A stretch of DNA of 64,000 nt, from positions 3,879,501 through 3,943,500 of the forward strand of contig NZ_CP069354.1 in assembly GCF_016864375.1 (NCBI RefSeq), read 5' to 3'. Made by a program: the position numbers and the translations under genes. Below the pieces are notes generated by a model, which was not told where the DNA came from, made no database searches, and saw only the letters and a program-made list of their open reading frames with translations. The stretch's first letter is position 1. Every line of letters begins with the position of its first letter. Below, piece by piece: positions 8,120-15,667 of this stretch. Source of the DNA: Microvirga sp. VF16. Its GTDB lineage: Bacteria; Pseudomonadota; Alphaproteobacteria; Rhizobiales; Beijerinckiaceae.

Positions 8120-8439
8120 GGCGATATATCGCCTCCGCCAAAGGTCATGACGAGGAGATCGGCAAGCGCCGCAGCCACGGGCTCGATGCCGTCATGCAGC
8201 GGCAGGCTCGCCACCTCCGCGTCGCTCATCGCGTGCCCGCCGCCGCGCAGCGCGACGCCGAGCAGCGTGAGCAGGTCGCGGCTCGACAGGCAGCCGGTGC
8301 CAAAACGCTCGGCCAGCGCCATGAGATCCTGCACGCCGAAAGCCTCTTCGAGTTCGGCCAGCGCACCAAGGGTGAGGCAGAGGGTGTAGCGCGTCTCGCC
8401 GAGTTGCAGCGCCACCTCGCCCCGTCGTCTGTTGGGCAT
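8056..8439 (-). CDS. GTA gp10 family tail assembly chaperone
   Basis: A 127-residue protein of the gene transfer agent gp10 family (RRGEVALQLGETRYTLCLTLGALAELEEAFG), located between the tail tube gene and the tape measure as tail assembly chaperones are in siphophages. The ATG at 8439 is the only good start. The last 20 or so codons run over gp10.1 in a different frame and end in the low-complexity PNPPHPQDSNASLTPSPG, as expected of an unframeshifted short product. Confidence 0.88.
   Translation of the reverse strand: MPNRRRGEVALQLGETRYTLCLTLGALAELEEAFGVQDLMALAERFGTGCLSSRDLLTLLGVALRGGGHAMSDAEVASLPLHDGIEPVAAALADLLVMTFGGGDISPNPPHPQDSNASLTPSPGTMR
8113..8119 (-). other. Candidate -1 ribosomal slippery heptamer AAACCCT
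   Basis: Read on the minus strand in the gp10 frame, the codons are CCA AAC CCT, so the heptamer A AAC CCT fits the X XXY YYZ rule. A -1 slip moves ribosomes directly into the gp10.1 frame, which has no start codon of its own. Efficiency cannot be judged from sequence. Confidence 0.55.
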
Positions 8440-8470
8440 CGGTTTTCTTCCTGACTGGAAAACTACTCGC

Positions 8471-8580
8471 CGTCATGGCCGGACTTGTTCCGGCCATCCA
8501 CGCCTTTGCAACGGTACGGTTCCTAAGACGTGGATCCCCGGGACTGATCCCCGGATCAAGTCCGGGGACGGGGATGACGG
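8471..8580. repeat. Intergenic palindromic element (family B)
   Basis: A 110-bp element between gp10 and the tail tube gene. It has CGTCATGGCCGG at the left and GGGGATGACGG at the right, with nested palindromes around CTTGTTCCGGCC and CCCCGGATCAAGTCCGGGG. A near copy lies at 16931-17035 and a related one at 17605-17697. Confidence 0.8.
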
Positions 8581-8618
8581 TGAAGAGTTCGGTTGATGAG
8601 AATGGCTCGAATGCGCGT

Positions 8619-9029
8619 TTACAGCGCGACAAACGCAAGCGCGCCGGCGGATTCGAACGCCATTTCGAAAGTCACTTCGCCGGCATGGTCGCCGCGATAT
8701 TCCAGGCTCGTGATCTGGAACAGGCCTTCGATGCGACCGAAATCGGGAATAACGATCTGATAGGTCAGGATGTCGCCGTCGAAGAAAACCTGGCGCATGC
8801 GTGCATCGGAGGCCTCGTCCTTGAACACGCCGGAACCGGAGATCGAGGCGCGGCGCACGCCGACGCCGGCCAGAAGTTCACGCCAGCGCCCGGCGGATTC
8901 CGCATGGGTCACGTCGACGGTCTCGGCATTGAAGGCGATCTGGCGCGTGCGCAAGCCCGCCACGGTGACGAAACCGCTGCCGCCATCGCCGATCTTGATG
9001 AGCAGATCCTTGCCCTTCTGAGCAGGCAT
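8619..9029 (-). CDS. GTA major tail tube protein, TP901-1 family (gp9)
   Basis: A 136-residue tail tube protein of the TP901-1 major tail family. The N-terminus MPAQKGKDLLIKIGDGGSGF and the TVAGLRTRQIAFNAETVDVT segment are characteristic of RcGTA gp9. It forms the stacked hexameric rings of the tail. The ATG is at 9029. It is flanked by a family B repeat downstream and family C repeats upstream. Confidence 0.93.
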   Translation of the reverse strand: MPAQKGKDLLIKIGDGGSGFVTVAGLRTRQIAFNAETVDVTHAESAGRWRELLAGVGVRRASISGSGVFKDEASDARMRQVFFDGDILTYQIVIPDFGRIEGLFQITSLEYRGDHAGEVTFEMAFESAGALAFVAL

Positions 9030-9081
9030 GGGATGTCCTTTTGTTGAGTGAAGAAGTGAATATGCGTGAGAGTTGGATTTC

Positions 9082-9237
9082 TTCCCTCCCCCTTGCGGGG
9101 AGGAATTAAGGGTGGGGGTCGAAAAGTCAGAGTGAGGAGCGCGCTTCGATAAGAACGAAGACTGCTACAGCACTTCTGTCGTTTACTGTCTCACCCGGTC
9201 GTTCCACCCCCATCCCTCCCCGCAAGGGGGAGGGAAC
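9082..9237. repeat. Inverted pair of GC-rich palindromes (family C)
   Basis: CCTCCCCCTTGCGGGGAGG at the left and its inverted counterpart CCTCCCCGCAAGGGGGAGGG at the right bracket a shorter stretch. This resembles the outer units at 4386-4680, including the GGGTGGGGGTCGAAAAGTC tail next to the left unit. It fills the gap between gp9 and gp8. Confidence 0.75.
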
Positions 9238-9249
9238 AACGCACGCCGA

Positions 9250-9660
9250 TCACGCCACTTCCGTCACCGCGCGCAGGCGCAAGGCAACGCGGGTGAGCCC
9301 GCTGTCCTTGTCGCGCTCGGAGAAAAGCTCCGTGACGCGCAGGTTGACGAGGCGGTGTCCGTCGAGTGCGAGCGAGGCATCGTCGAGGATCGCATCGAAA
9401 CGCTCGGCCACAGTGAGCGCCGCTCGCGCGCTGCCGCGCTCGGACCAGATGACGATGCCGAGACTTTGCTCATGGCCGCGATCGTGATCGGTGGACCAAT
9501 CGGTTGCACGCACATCCGAGAACAGCGCGTAAACCGGCTCGGCGCCGCGCGGCGGCTCGTCGTAGAGGCGTAAACTACCGCCCATGAGCACTCGCAGTTC
9601 CGCATCGGCGGCAGCCGTGTCGAGGATTGCGCGGCGAAGCGCGAGAACGGGGCTCGTCAT
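9250..9660 (-). CDS. GTA tail terminator protein, DUF3168 family (gp8)
   Basis: A 136-residue DUF3168 protein, the tail terminator equivalent in RcGTA. Family traits include PVLALRRAILDTAAADAELRVLMGGSLRLYDEPPRGA near the N-terminus and ATDWSTDHDRGHEQSLGIVIWS in the middle. The ATG at 9660 overlaps the stop of gp7 by four bases (ATGA), so translation is probably coupled. Confidence 0.92.
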   Translation of the reverse strand: MTSPVLALRRAILDTAAADAELRVLMGGSLRLYDEPPRGAEPVYALFSDVRATDWSTDHDRGHEQSLGIVIWSERGSARAALTVAERFDAILDDASLALDGHRLVNLRVTELFSERDKDSGLTRVALRLRAVTEVA

Positions 9661-9992
9661 GCCCGCATCTCCTCGACGAGGCAGACGAGATCGCGCTTCG
9701 AGCCGTCCGGATCGGAGGCCGCGCGGATGGCGAAGCGGCGCAGGCCCGAAGTCAGGCGCATGGCGCCGGTCACGCCCTCGCGATAGCGCAGGGTGATGCG
9801 ATGGGTCAGGCTCTGCTCGGATCGGTCCGCGCGCACGCGCTCGGAGCCGGAGAGCATCTCGATCGCACCCCAGAGCTGCGGGCCGGAGGTGTAGGTGCGG
9901 ACAACGCCGCCGAAACCGTCGGGCCTCTCGAGCGGCATCTCGAGCACGAACCGGCGCGAGCGCGCGCCGATGGGAATGGGTTTGGTTTTCAT
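9657..9992 (-). CDS. GTA head closure / head-tail stopper protein (gp7)
   Basis: A 111-residue small head-tail joining protein of the phage head closure family (SPP1 gp16-like), the RcGTA gp7 equivalent. Visible family features are FVLEMPLERPDGFGGVVRTY and RYREGVTGAMRLTSGLRRFAI. I preferred the ATG at 9992 (MKTKPIPIGARSRRF) to an in-frame ATG at 10040 because it matches the usual family length. Its stop overlaps the gp8 start. Confidence 0.88.
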   Translation of the reverse strand: MKTKPIPIGARSRRFVLEMPLERPDGFGGVVRTYTSGPQLWGAIEMLSGSERVRADRSEQSLTHRITLRYREGVTGAMRLTSGLRRFAIRAASDPDGSKRDLVCLVEEMRA

Positions 9993-10033
9993 GGCAATGT
10001 CTTGGAATGAATGTGATTGAACAACATATTCTG

Positions 10034-10172
10034 CTGTCATCCCGGGGCCGCGCAGCGGAGCCCGGGATCCATAACCGCGAACGGAGCAGAAAGAGGTGAA
10101 ACGCTGCTTGCCTTGTCTTGAGACGTCGTGGTTATGGATTCCGGGCTCGCCTGCGGCGCCCCGGAATGACAG
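10034..10172. repeat. 139-bp long palindromic element (family A)
   Basis: Outer arms CTGTCATCCCGGGG and CCCCGGAATGACAG with inner GGATCCATAACC and GGTTATGGATTCC arms, between gp7 and gp6. It is closely related to 5616-5760 and 12466-12605. Confidence 0.85.
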
Positions 10173-10184
10173 TAGAGGGCCCGT

Positions 10185-10751
10185 CTACAGCCGCATCCGT
10201 TGAAACGGTGCGACAAGAGCCAATGCCTCCGACGGCAGGATCTGCTCGCCGATCACGTCGCCGCGGTTCTCGAACCAATGGGCGACGAGAATGCGGATCG
10301 CGAGCTTCAACGGGGCGGGCACCGCCTCGGATGCGGTGCCGTAGCCGGCCCGCAGCTCGATGGAGATGCCGTTCCTCGGCCTGCCCGGTTCCGGTGCATG
10401 GGTGGCGGCAATGCGCGGCGGATCGCTCAACATATCCGCCTCGAAGGCGCTCGCCGGAACATCAGTGACTGTACCCGAAGCATCCCTCACCTTGATGCCA
10501 TCGACCGCGATCAGCGGCGAGAGCGGCAGCAGGATCGTTCCGCCAGCGGGCCAGCGGTCCAGCACCACGCGCCAGCGCTGCTCGATCAGGATCCGCCGTG
10601 AGGCCGCCTCGATCATGAGCCGCGCCGCCTTGATGAGACCGGCAATCAGGTCATCCTGCATGCCGTCATCGTCATCGACGCGAAGATAGGCCTTCATCTC
10701 CCCCAGCGTTATGGGCTCGACGGCAGGGCCGCTGATGAATATGGGAATCAT
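10185..10751 (-). CDS. GTA head-tail connector, gp6-like / TIGR02215 family (gp6)
   Basis: A 188-residue head-tail adaptor. The N-terminus EPITLGEMKAYLRVDDDDGMQDDLIAGLIKAAR is the classic phage gp6-like (HK97 gp6) connector motif; the adaptor ring sits under the portal. The ATG is at 10751. A plus-strand protease gene begins 24 bases upstream, so the two are divergently transcribed with almost no room for separate promoters. Confidence 0.92.
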   Translation of the reverse strand: MIPIFISGPAVEPITLGEMKAYLRVDDDDGMQDDLIAGLIKAARLMIEAASRRILIEQRWRVVLDRWPAGGTILLPLSPLIAVDGIKVRDASGTVTDVPASAFEADMLSDPPRIAATHAPEPGRPRNGISIELRAGYGTASEAVPAPLKLAIRILVAHWFENRGDVIGEQILPSEALALVAPFQRMRL

Positions 10752-10775
10752 CTTGAACAGGAATCCTTATGAGTC

Positions 10776-11516
10776 ATGCAACGTCTGGTTACGTTCTGTC
10801 TTGCCCTGTCGCTGATGGCGACGGAGGCGAATGCCATCGTCGGCGGTGCCGAGAATGAAGGTCCCCTCGCCCGCCAGAGCGTGATGGTCCTGAGCTCGAA
10901 TGGCGGCGTCTGCAGCGCCGTGGTGCTGGCCAAAGACGTGGTGCTCACCGCCGCCCATTGCGTGACGGGCGCAGCCGAGCACCGGGTGCATTTTCGTGAC
11001 GAGACGGGCGAGCCCGTGCTGATCACGCCCGCCGCGAAGGCCGTGCATCCCGGCTACAATGCGAAGGCCATCGAAACCCGGCAGCGCTCGGTCGATCTCG
11101 CCCTGGTGCGTATCCCTGAGGCCCTGCCCGCCCGCTTCGAGCGGGCGACGCTCACGGCCGCGAAAGTCGCCGAGAACAGTGCCGTCATCGTCGGCGGCTA
11201 CGGCCTTGCCCGCGAGGGCGATGCGAAAACCTCCGGCACCTTCCGCACCGCCTCCCTGACCGCGGTCGAGCCATACGGCCCGAGCAAAATTCTGCTCTGG
11301 GCCGAGGGATCCGGCACGGCAAGCGCCTGCCAGGGCGATTCCGGAGGTCCGATGGCGTCCGGAACCGCTATTGTGGCAATCACAAGCTGGTCATCTCCGG
11401 CGAAGGGTCGAAGCTGCGGAGGCGTGACGCAGGGCATCCTCGTCGGCCCTCAGCGCGAATGGGTCGACCGGATTCTGAAAGGCTGGAATCGCGCAGCGTT
11501 ATGGAGCGGCAATTAG
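10776..11516 (+). CDS. Secreted trypsin-like serine protease (S1 family), copy 1
   Basis: A 246-residue S1 peptidase with an N-terminal signal peptide (about residues 1-20, ending EANA) and IVGG at the expected mature start. The catalytic triad is H61 (TAAHC), D107 (VDLALV) and S189 (GDSGGP). Cysteines flank the His and Ser loops as in trypsins. It lies inside the GTA cluster on the opposite strand and is followed by a paralogue. Export and orientation argue that it is a periplasmic or extracellular host protease rather than a capsid maturation enzyme. Confidence 0.92.
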   Translation: MQRLVTFCLALSLMATEANAIVGGAENEGPLARQSVMVLSSNGGVCSAVVLAKDVVLTAAHCVTGAAEHRVHFRDETGEPVLITPAAKAVHPGYNAKAIETRQRSVDLALVRIPEALPARFERATLTAAKVAENSAVIVGGYGLAREGDAKTSGTFRTASLTAVEPYGPSKILLWAEGSGTASACQGDSGGPMASGTAIVAITSWSSPAKGRSCGGVTQGILVGPQREWVDRILKGWNRAALWSGN

Positions 11517-11650
11517 GACATCCGACTCAGAAGGAGGATCCACCTTTGCGCCCTGTCCCCTGCCGTTAGAAATTCCTAAGGGAACGGAACTATCCTGACG
11601 GCCAAGGTCTTGCCTTAAAAAATCCTTTCCCCTCACGGCATCATCATCCC

Positions 11651-12448
11651 ATGCGCGCGCTGCCAACTCTTGCTCTTGCCGTCTTCATCCTTGTTGCCAA
11701 TCCCGCATGGGCCATCCTCCAAGGCGCCACCACACGCGACCCGAATGGGTTGCGGCGCTCGGTCGTGTCCATCGAGAGCTCGACCGGCGAGCTCTGCTCC
11801 GGCGTGGTGGTCGGGCCGGATCTCGTGCTCACCGCCGCCCATTGCATGACGGATCGGGCCGCCTACCGTGTCACCGCGCTCAACCGCGCCTTCCGGCAAC
11901 AGCGCTTCAACGTCGCCGCGCTCGCCGTCCATCCCACATTCGTCCCCGGCACCACGCCGCGCACCCAACCGGGCATCGACCTTGCAATCGTCAAGCTCGA
12001 TCGGCCACTCGGACCCGACTTCCTGGCTCTCGACCCGACCCAGGCGGGCCGGATCGATGTGGGCGACGGCGTGACGATTGCCGGATTCGGCGTGTTGTCC
12101 GAGCGGGCCCGGCGCACGGCCCGGACACTGCGCCAGACCAACCTCATCTCGCTCGGTCCCATCGAGGTCGCCAACCGCGTCCTGATCGTCGTCGACCGCA
12201 ACCGCCTGGCGGAGACGGCCGGGGCCGGCGCCTGCCGGGGCGATTCCGGCGGGCCGGTCCTGGCCGCGACCTCCGCAGGCTATCAACTCTACGGCATCAC
12301 GAGCTGGTCGAGCGGCCCCTTGCGCAGCCGCCAGCCGAGCGCCTGCGGCGGCCTGACGGCCGTCACGCCGATCGTCGAGCATCTCGGATGGATCTCATCG
12401 AGCATGCGCGGCCTCAACGGGACGCGCAGCATGTGGACGGGGAACTGA
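11651..12448 (+). CDS. Secreted trypsin-like serine protease (S1 family), copy 2
   Basis: A 265-residue paralogue of the preceding gene: signal peptide (residues 1-21, ending NPAWA), triad H64 (TAAHC), D110 (GIDLAIV) and S199 (GDSGGP). Both proteins share the TSWSS and SCGG/ACGG segments after the active Ser. Divergence between the copies is high, so the duplication is not recent. It is separated from copy 1 by about 130 bp and followed by a family A repeat before the capsid gene. Confidence 0.92.
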   Translation: MRALPTLALAVFILVANPAWAILQGATTRDPNGLRRSVVSIESSTGELCSGVVVGPDLVLTAAHCMTDRAAYRVTALNRAFRQQRFNVAALAVHPTFVPGTTPRTQPGIDLAIVKLDRPLGPDFLALDPTQAGRIDVGDGVTIAGFGVLSERARRTARTLRQTNLISLGPIEVANRVLIVVDRNRLAETAGAGACRGDSGGPVLAATSAGYQLYGITSWSSGPLRSRQPSACGGLTAVTPIVEHLGWISSSMRGLNGTRSMWTGN

Positions 12449-12465
12449 ACCGATCTTCAATCACC

Positions 12466-12605
12466 GTGTCATTCCGGGGCGCCGAAGGCGAACCCGGAAT
12501 CCATATCCGCTAACAGTGCAGGCAGAAGCGTAACGCTGCTCGCTTTACCTTGCAATGTCGTGGTTATGGATTCCGGGCTCCGCTATGCGGCCCCGGAATG
12601 ACAGT
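12466..12605. repeat. 140-bp long palindromic element (family A)
   Basis: Between the second protease and the capsid gene: GTGTCATTCCGGGG at the left and CCCCGGAATGACAG at the right, with GAATCCATA and TATGGATTC inner arms. The following 45 bases add a smaller palindrome (CGTCATCACCGGC, then GCCGGTGATGACG) related to family B. Confidence 0.85.
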
Positions 12606-12661
12606 GCTTGCGCCCCAACGTCATCACCGGCACAAGGCCGGTGATGACGTGGAGGGTAGCG

Positions 12662-13909
12662 TTACGCCGCGAACTTCAAGAGCTTGATCGCCGCGTAATC
12701 CTGCACACCGCCGCCCACGCGCTTGGTGGTATAGAACAGCAAATAAGGTTTCGCGGAATACGGATCGCGCAGCACACGCATGCCGGCACGGTCGACGATG
12801 AGATAACCGCGCTTGAAATCCCCGAACGCGACCGCGCAGGCATTCGCCGTGATGTCGGGCATGTCCTCGGCTTCCACCACAGGGAAGCCCATCAGGGTGG
12901 CGGCCTGGCCGAGGCTAGCGGGCGGCGCCCAGAGATATTGGCCGTTATCGTCCTTGAACCGGCGGATCGCGCTCTGCGTCTTGCGGTTCATGACGAAGGA
13001 GGCGTTCTGACGATAGCCGGCCTTCAGTGAATAGATCAGGTCGACAAGCACATCGGAGGGATTGGCGGCCGGAAAGGTCGCGCCGCCGGTCTGCACGGTG
13101 CCGAGCTTGCCCCATTCCCAGACTTCCTCCTCGATCGTATCGGCGGAAAGAAACCCCTTCGGCTTGTTGATGCCGTCGCCTGTCACGAAGGCGGTGCTTT
13201 CCTGCTCGGCGAAGGCAGCCTCGACTTCCTCCGCGATCCAGCGATCGATATCGACCACCGCATCGTCGAGAAGGGTCTGGGTCGCAGCCGGCATGGCATA
13301 GAGTTCCATGGCCGGGAAGCTCATCTCGGAGAGCGTCGGACTTGCGGTCTGAGGACGTGCCGCCGTCTCGCCGACCCAGCCCGTCGCGGGACCCATGGTC
13401 GAGAAGGCGCGCTTGTACTGGCCACCGGAAATCACACGCACCGACGAGATGGCGCGGATCGGCGAAACGGCCGAGAGACGGCGCAGCACCTCGCTCTCGA
13501 CCGTATCGGGCACGAGATAGCCGCCATCGGGGCCGGAGCCGGCAGAGAGCGCCTTCTCCTCGAGCCGCTTCAATCCTGCGGCCTCGCCGGTGCGGATATA
13601 GGAATCGAACGCTGCCTTGTGCTCTCCTTTAGCCGGATCGCGGGCATGGTCCGCACCGCTGCCCAGCGGCGGACGCGAGCGATCGAGGGCAAGACGGTCG
13701 AGGCGGCGCTTGGCATCGTCGAGGGCGGTGTCGATACGGATCAGCTTTTCGTCCGTCACGACATCGCTCGACAACCGTGTCTCGATCTCGGACAGGCGCG
13801 TGTCGTTGGCATCCTTGAACGCCTCGAAGGCGCGGGCGAAATCGTCGAAAGCCGAGGCGACATCGTCGGAAACGGATTTGGTGTCTACAATGGGGATCAT
13901 ATCAATCAA
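12662..13909 (-). CDS. GTA major capsid protein, HK97 fold (gp5)
   Basis: A 415-residue HK97-family major capsid protein. Residues 1-100 form a charged coiled-coil-like delta region (DDVASAFDDFARAFEAFKDANDTRLSEIETRL) that is normally removed by the prohead protease. The mature part contains DGGYLVPDTVESEVLRRLSA and the typical C-terminus GYLIVDRAGMRVLRDPYSAKPY. A start at 13909 or at the Met three codons later is possible. The upstream terminator at 13929-13948 means this gene probably has its own promoter. Confidence 0.95.
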   Translation of the reverse strand: MIDMIPIVDTKSVSDDVASAFDDFARAFEAFKDANDTRLSEIETRLSSDVVTDEKLIRIDTALDDAKRRLDRLALDRSRPPLGSGADHARDPAKGEHKAAFDSYIRTGEAAGLKRLEEKALSAGSGPDGGYLVPDTVESEVLRRLSAVSPIRAISSVRVISGGQYKRAFSTMGPATGWVGETAARPQTASPTLSEMSFPAMELYAMPAATQTLLDDAVVDIDRWIAEEVEAAFAEQESTAFVTGDGINKPKGFLSADTIEEEVWEWGKLGTVQTGGATFPAANPSDVLVDLIYSLKAGYRQNASFVMNRKTQSAIRRFKDDNGQYLWAPPASLGQAATLMGFPVVEAEDMPDITANACAVAFGDFKRGYLIVDRAGMRVLRDPYSAKPYLLFYTTKRVGGGVQDYAAIKLLKFAA

Positions 13910-13928
13910 TCGGTTTGTTAAATGAAAA

Positions 13929-13948
13929 GGCCCGCCGGTGGGCGGGCC
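13929..13948 (-). terminator. Rho-independent terminator upstream of the capsid gene
   Basis: GGCCCGCC and GGCGGGCC arms with a 4-base loop. Read on the minus strand the hairpin is followed by a T-rich CCTTTTCATTT. It would end transcription from the small lipoprotein gene just before gp5. Confidence 0.65.
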
Positions 13949-13975
13949 CGTTTAATTCCCGGTAAAAGGGAATGA

Positions 13976-14185
13976 TTAGCGGCGAGCGCGACGGGTGTTG
14001 CTCTGCACTCTATTGGCCACCGTGGGCCCGGTTGCTGCGCCGACCGCGCCGCCGACGATCGCACCGGGCGGTCCTGCAATCGCACCGACACCGGCACCGA
14101 CGGCAGCGCCGCCGACCCGCTCTTCCGTGGTGGTGCAGGCCGCGGCCGCAAGGCCGAGGAGCGCAACGAAAACGAGCTTCTTCAT
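13976..14185 (-). CDS. Small glycine-zipper lipoprotein
   Basis: A 69-residue protein with a lipoprotein signal (MKKLVFVALLGLAAAAC, Cys17 as the likely lipidated residue), then a glycine-zipper membrane segment (GGAAVGAGVGAIAGPPGAIVGG) and an Arg-rich tail. The ATG at 14185 has GGGAGGTT just upstream, far better than an in-frame start at 14269. Such osmotically induced or SlyB-like lipoproteins are cellular genes. It lies between the GTA protease and capsid genes on the same strand and is closed by a terminator, so it breaks the GTA transcript. Confidence 0.82.
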   Translation of the reverse strand: MKKLVFVALLGLAAAACTTTEERVGGAAVGAGVGAIAGPPGAIVGGAVGAATGPTVANRVQSNTRRARR

Positions 14186-14293
14186 GACAACCTCCCAAGA
14201 AACGCGGAGATCCGACACCTTCCGGATGAAGAAGGGACCCGCCACTTCCGCATCCGTGCGGGCGTTCATCTAACGCGCTCCCAAGGACAAGGT

Positions 14294-14830
14294 TCAGGAC
14301 AATAATCGCACGGCCGCCCTGCGGATGCTGGCGGCGAGTTGCGGCCTCACGTTCTTCACGGTTTCGACCCGCGCATCGGGCAGCATCGGAAAGGTCACGA
14401 CGGAGATTTCCCACAGGTCGAGCTTCTCCAGCCGGCGCAGGCCCGTGGGCCGCTCGGCCCGCGCACGTTCGGCGCGAAAGCCGATGGAGAGCCCATCGAC
14501 CGCGCCTTCGCGCATGAGCGCATGGATCTCCCGCGCACGCTCCACGGCAAGGTTGAGCTTGCCGCGCACGCGCAGGCCCCGCCGATCCTCCGCGATGGAA
14601 AGCCAGCGCCCGATGGGCTGACCCGGATCGTGCTGCCAGAGGAGCCGCACATCGGCCGCGCCTCGTTTTCTTAAAGTATCCGAGAACGCCCCCGGCATGA
14701 CCACATCCTTGCCGAGATCGGCCTCACCGAACAGGCTGGCATAGCCTTCGAACACGCCGTCGACATCGACCGCGTTCAGCGGCTCGGACAGGAACTTTCG
14801 TTCCTGAATGATGGGAATGCCGGGCTTCAT
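14294..14830 (-). CDS. GTA prohead protease, HK97 family U35 (gp4)
   Basis: A 178-residue prohead maturation protease. Family motifs are FEGYASLFGEADLGKDVVMPGAF, the putative catalytic His in LLWQHDPGQPIG and the catalytic Ser in GLSIGFRA. It cleaves the capsid delta domain during maturation. The ATG at 14830 overlaps the TGA of the 48-codon ORF upstream by four bases. Confidence 0.93.
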   Translation of the reverse strand: MKPGIPIIQERKFLSEPLNAVDVDGVFEGYASLFGEADLGKDVVMPGAFSDTLRKRGAADVRLLWQHDPGQPIGRWLSIAEDRRGLRVRGKLNLAVERAREIHALMREGAVDGLSIGFRAERARAERPTGLRRLEKLDLWEISVVTFPMLPDARVETVKNVRPQLAASIRRAAVRLLS

Positions 14831-14973
14831 CGCGCGGCTCCGCGGACGATTTTCGGTTTGGCATCGAGCTTTTCGAGCTGGCGCACGAAATCGCGAAACA
14901 CGAGCGCGGCGCGGCTCTGCCCGTCCCGCGCGGCCTTCGGCTTGCGTGGCGTGCGGGTGATGGTGCGGGTCAT
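14827..14973 (-). CDS. Tiny basic GTA-cluster protein (48 aa)
   Basis: A 48-residue ORF beginning MTRTITRTPRKPKAARD and ending KPKIVRGAAR. It overlaps the preceding small ORF (TGATG) and the prohead protease start (ATGA), the tight packing of a real operon member. I do not recognise the family. RcGTA has a small ORF (g3.5) in the portal-protease interval, so this or its neighbour may correspond. Confidence 0.6.
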   Translation of the reverse strand: MTRTITRTPRKPKAARDGQSRAALVFRDFVRQLEKLDAKPKIVRGAAR

Positions 14974-15170
14974 CAGGGTTCTCCCGAATGGCGGCGGTTG
15001 AAGAGGGACAGCTCGCGCACGAACGCATCGAACCGACGATTGGCTGCGAACAGATCGCGCAGGGTCATGGCAAGCAAAGCGGACGCCCCGCTCGCCCAGA
15101 CGAACAGGGCGAGATGGGCAAGATCCCCGCGCCGGATGACGGCCTCGGTGATCTGGTCAAACATGTTCAT
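14973..15170 (-). CDS. Small membrane-spanning GTA-cluster protein (gp3.5-like position)
   Basis: A 65-residue protein with one hydrophobic segment (HLALFVWASGASALLAM, residues 19-35) and a basic C-terminus. It overlaps the next ORF by a TGATG junction. Position between portal and prohead protease matches RcGTA g3.5; function unknown. The start is at 15170 (MNMFDQITEAV), with a Met two codons later as an alternative. Confidence 0.65.
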   Translation of the reverse strand: MNMFDQITEAVIRRGDLAHLALFVWASGASALLAMTLRDLFAANRRFDAFVRELSLFNRRHSGEP

Positions 15171-15232
15171 GATTTGTTCCTACGGAAAAACTCCGTTGAG
15201 GGTGGGTGCACGTGGGAATTGGGATGGTGTTA

Positions 15233-15345
15233 GAGCATCGGACCCAAAAGTGGACCCACTTTTGGGATCTAATCCGATGCTCAGCCCTTAAGCGGCGCAT
15301 CGTTGGGTGCGGAAAACCGGGTCCACTTTTCCGCACGATGCGCTA
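15233..15345. repeat. Dispersed palindromic repeat (family D)
   Basis: Two adjacent hairpins: AGCATCGGACCCAAAAGTGG with CCACTTTTGGG-type complement ending CCGATGCT, then GCGCATCG with GTGCGGAAAACC and CTTTTCCGCACGATGCGC. The right end is CGATGCGCTAG. Relatives occur at 39070-39160, 58407-58515 and as a remnant at 60540-60563. Confidence 0.75.
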
Positions 15346-15396
15346 GTGGTTCGGGTGGTTGCTTGCGCGTATGGATTTGCGAGACATCGACGGAGC

Positions 15397-15592
15397 GTCA
15401 TCCCGGACGAGCGAAGCGAGATCCGGGATCGCTTGCAGGATCTGGTGCTGGAACCTCAACACTGTCATCCCCGCGAAGGCGGGGATCCATAACCACGACG
15501 TCTCGGGAAAGAGTGGGCGCCGGCATACCTTGTTCTGCAATGTTGGCGTTTATGGATCCCGGGCTCCGCTGCGCGGCCCCGGGATGACAGTG
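15397..15592. repeat. Compound palindromic element (family A)
   Basis: Starts CGTCATCCCGGACGAGCGAA, contains an inner CTGTCATCCCCGCGAAGGCGG unit, and ends CCCCGGGATGACAG. It seems to be a composite of two related elements and fills the space upstream of gp3.5 and downstream of the portal gene. Confidence 0.75.
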
Positions 15593-15667
15593 CTGAACTG
15601 GTTTTCGCGCCGTGCTCCTCGCATCGGGATCGCCGGCACAAAGCCGGTGATGATGTCGAAGCAACAC

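Noticed and set aside
7899..8141. Minus-strand 80-codon frame MAEAIYRQTLRIRR over gp10.1
   Set aside because: Arg-rich and without family features. The neighbouring frame encodes the conserved gp10.1 sequence.
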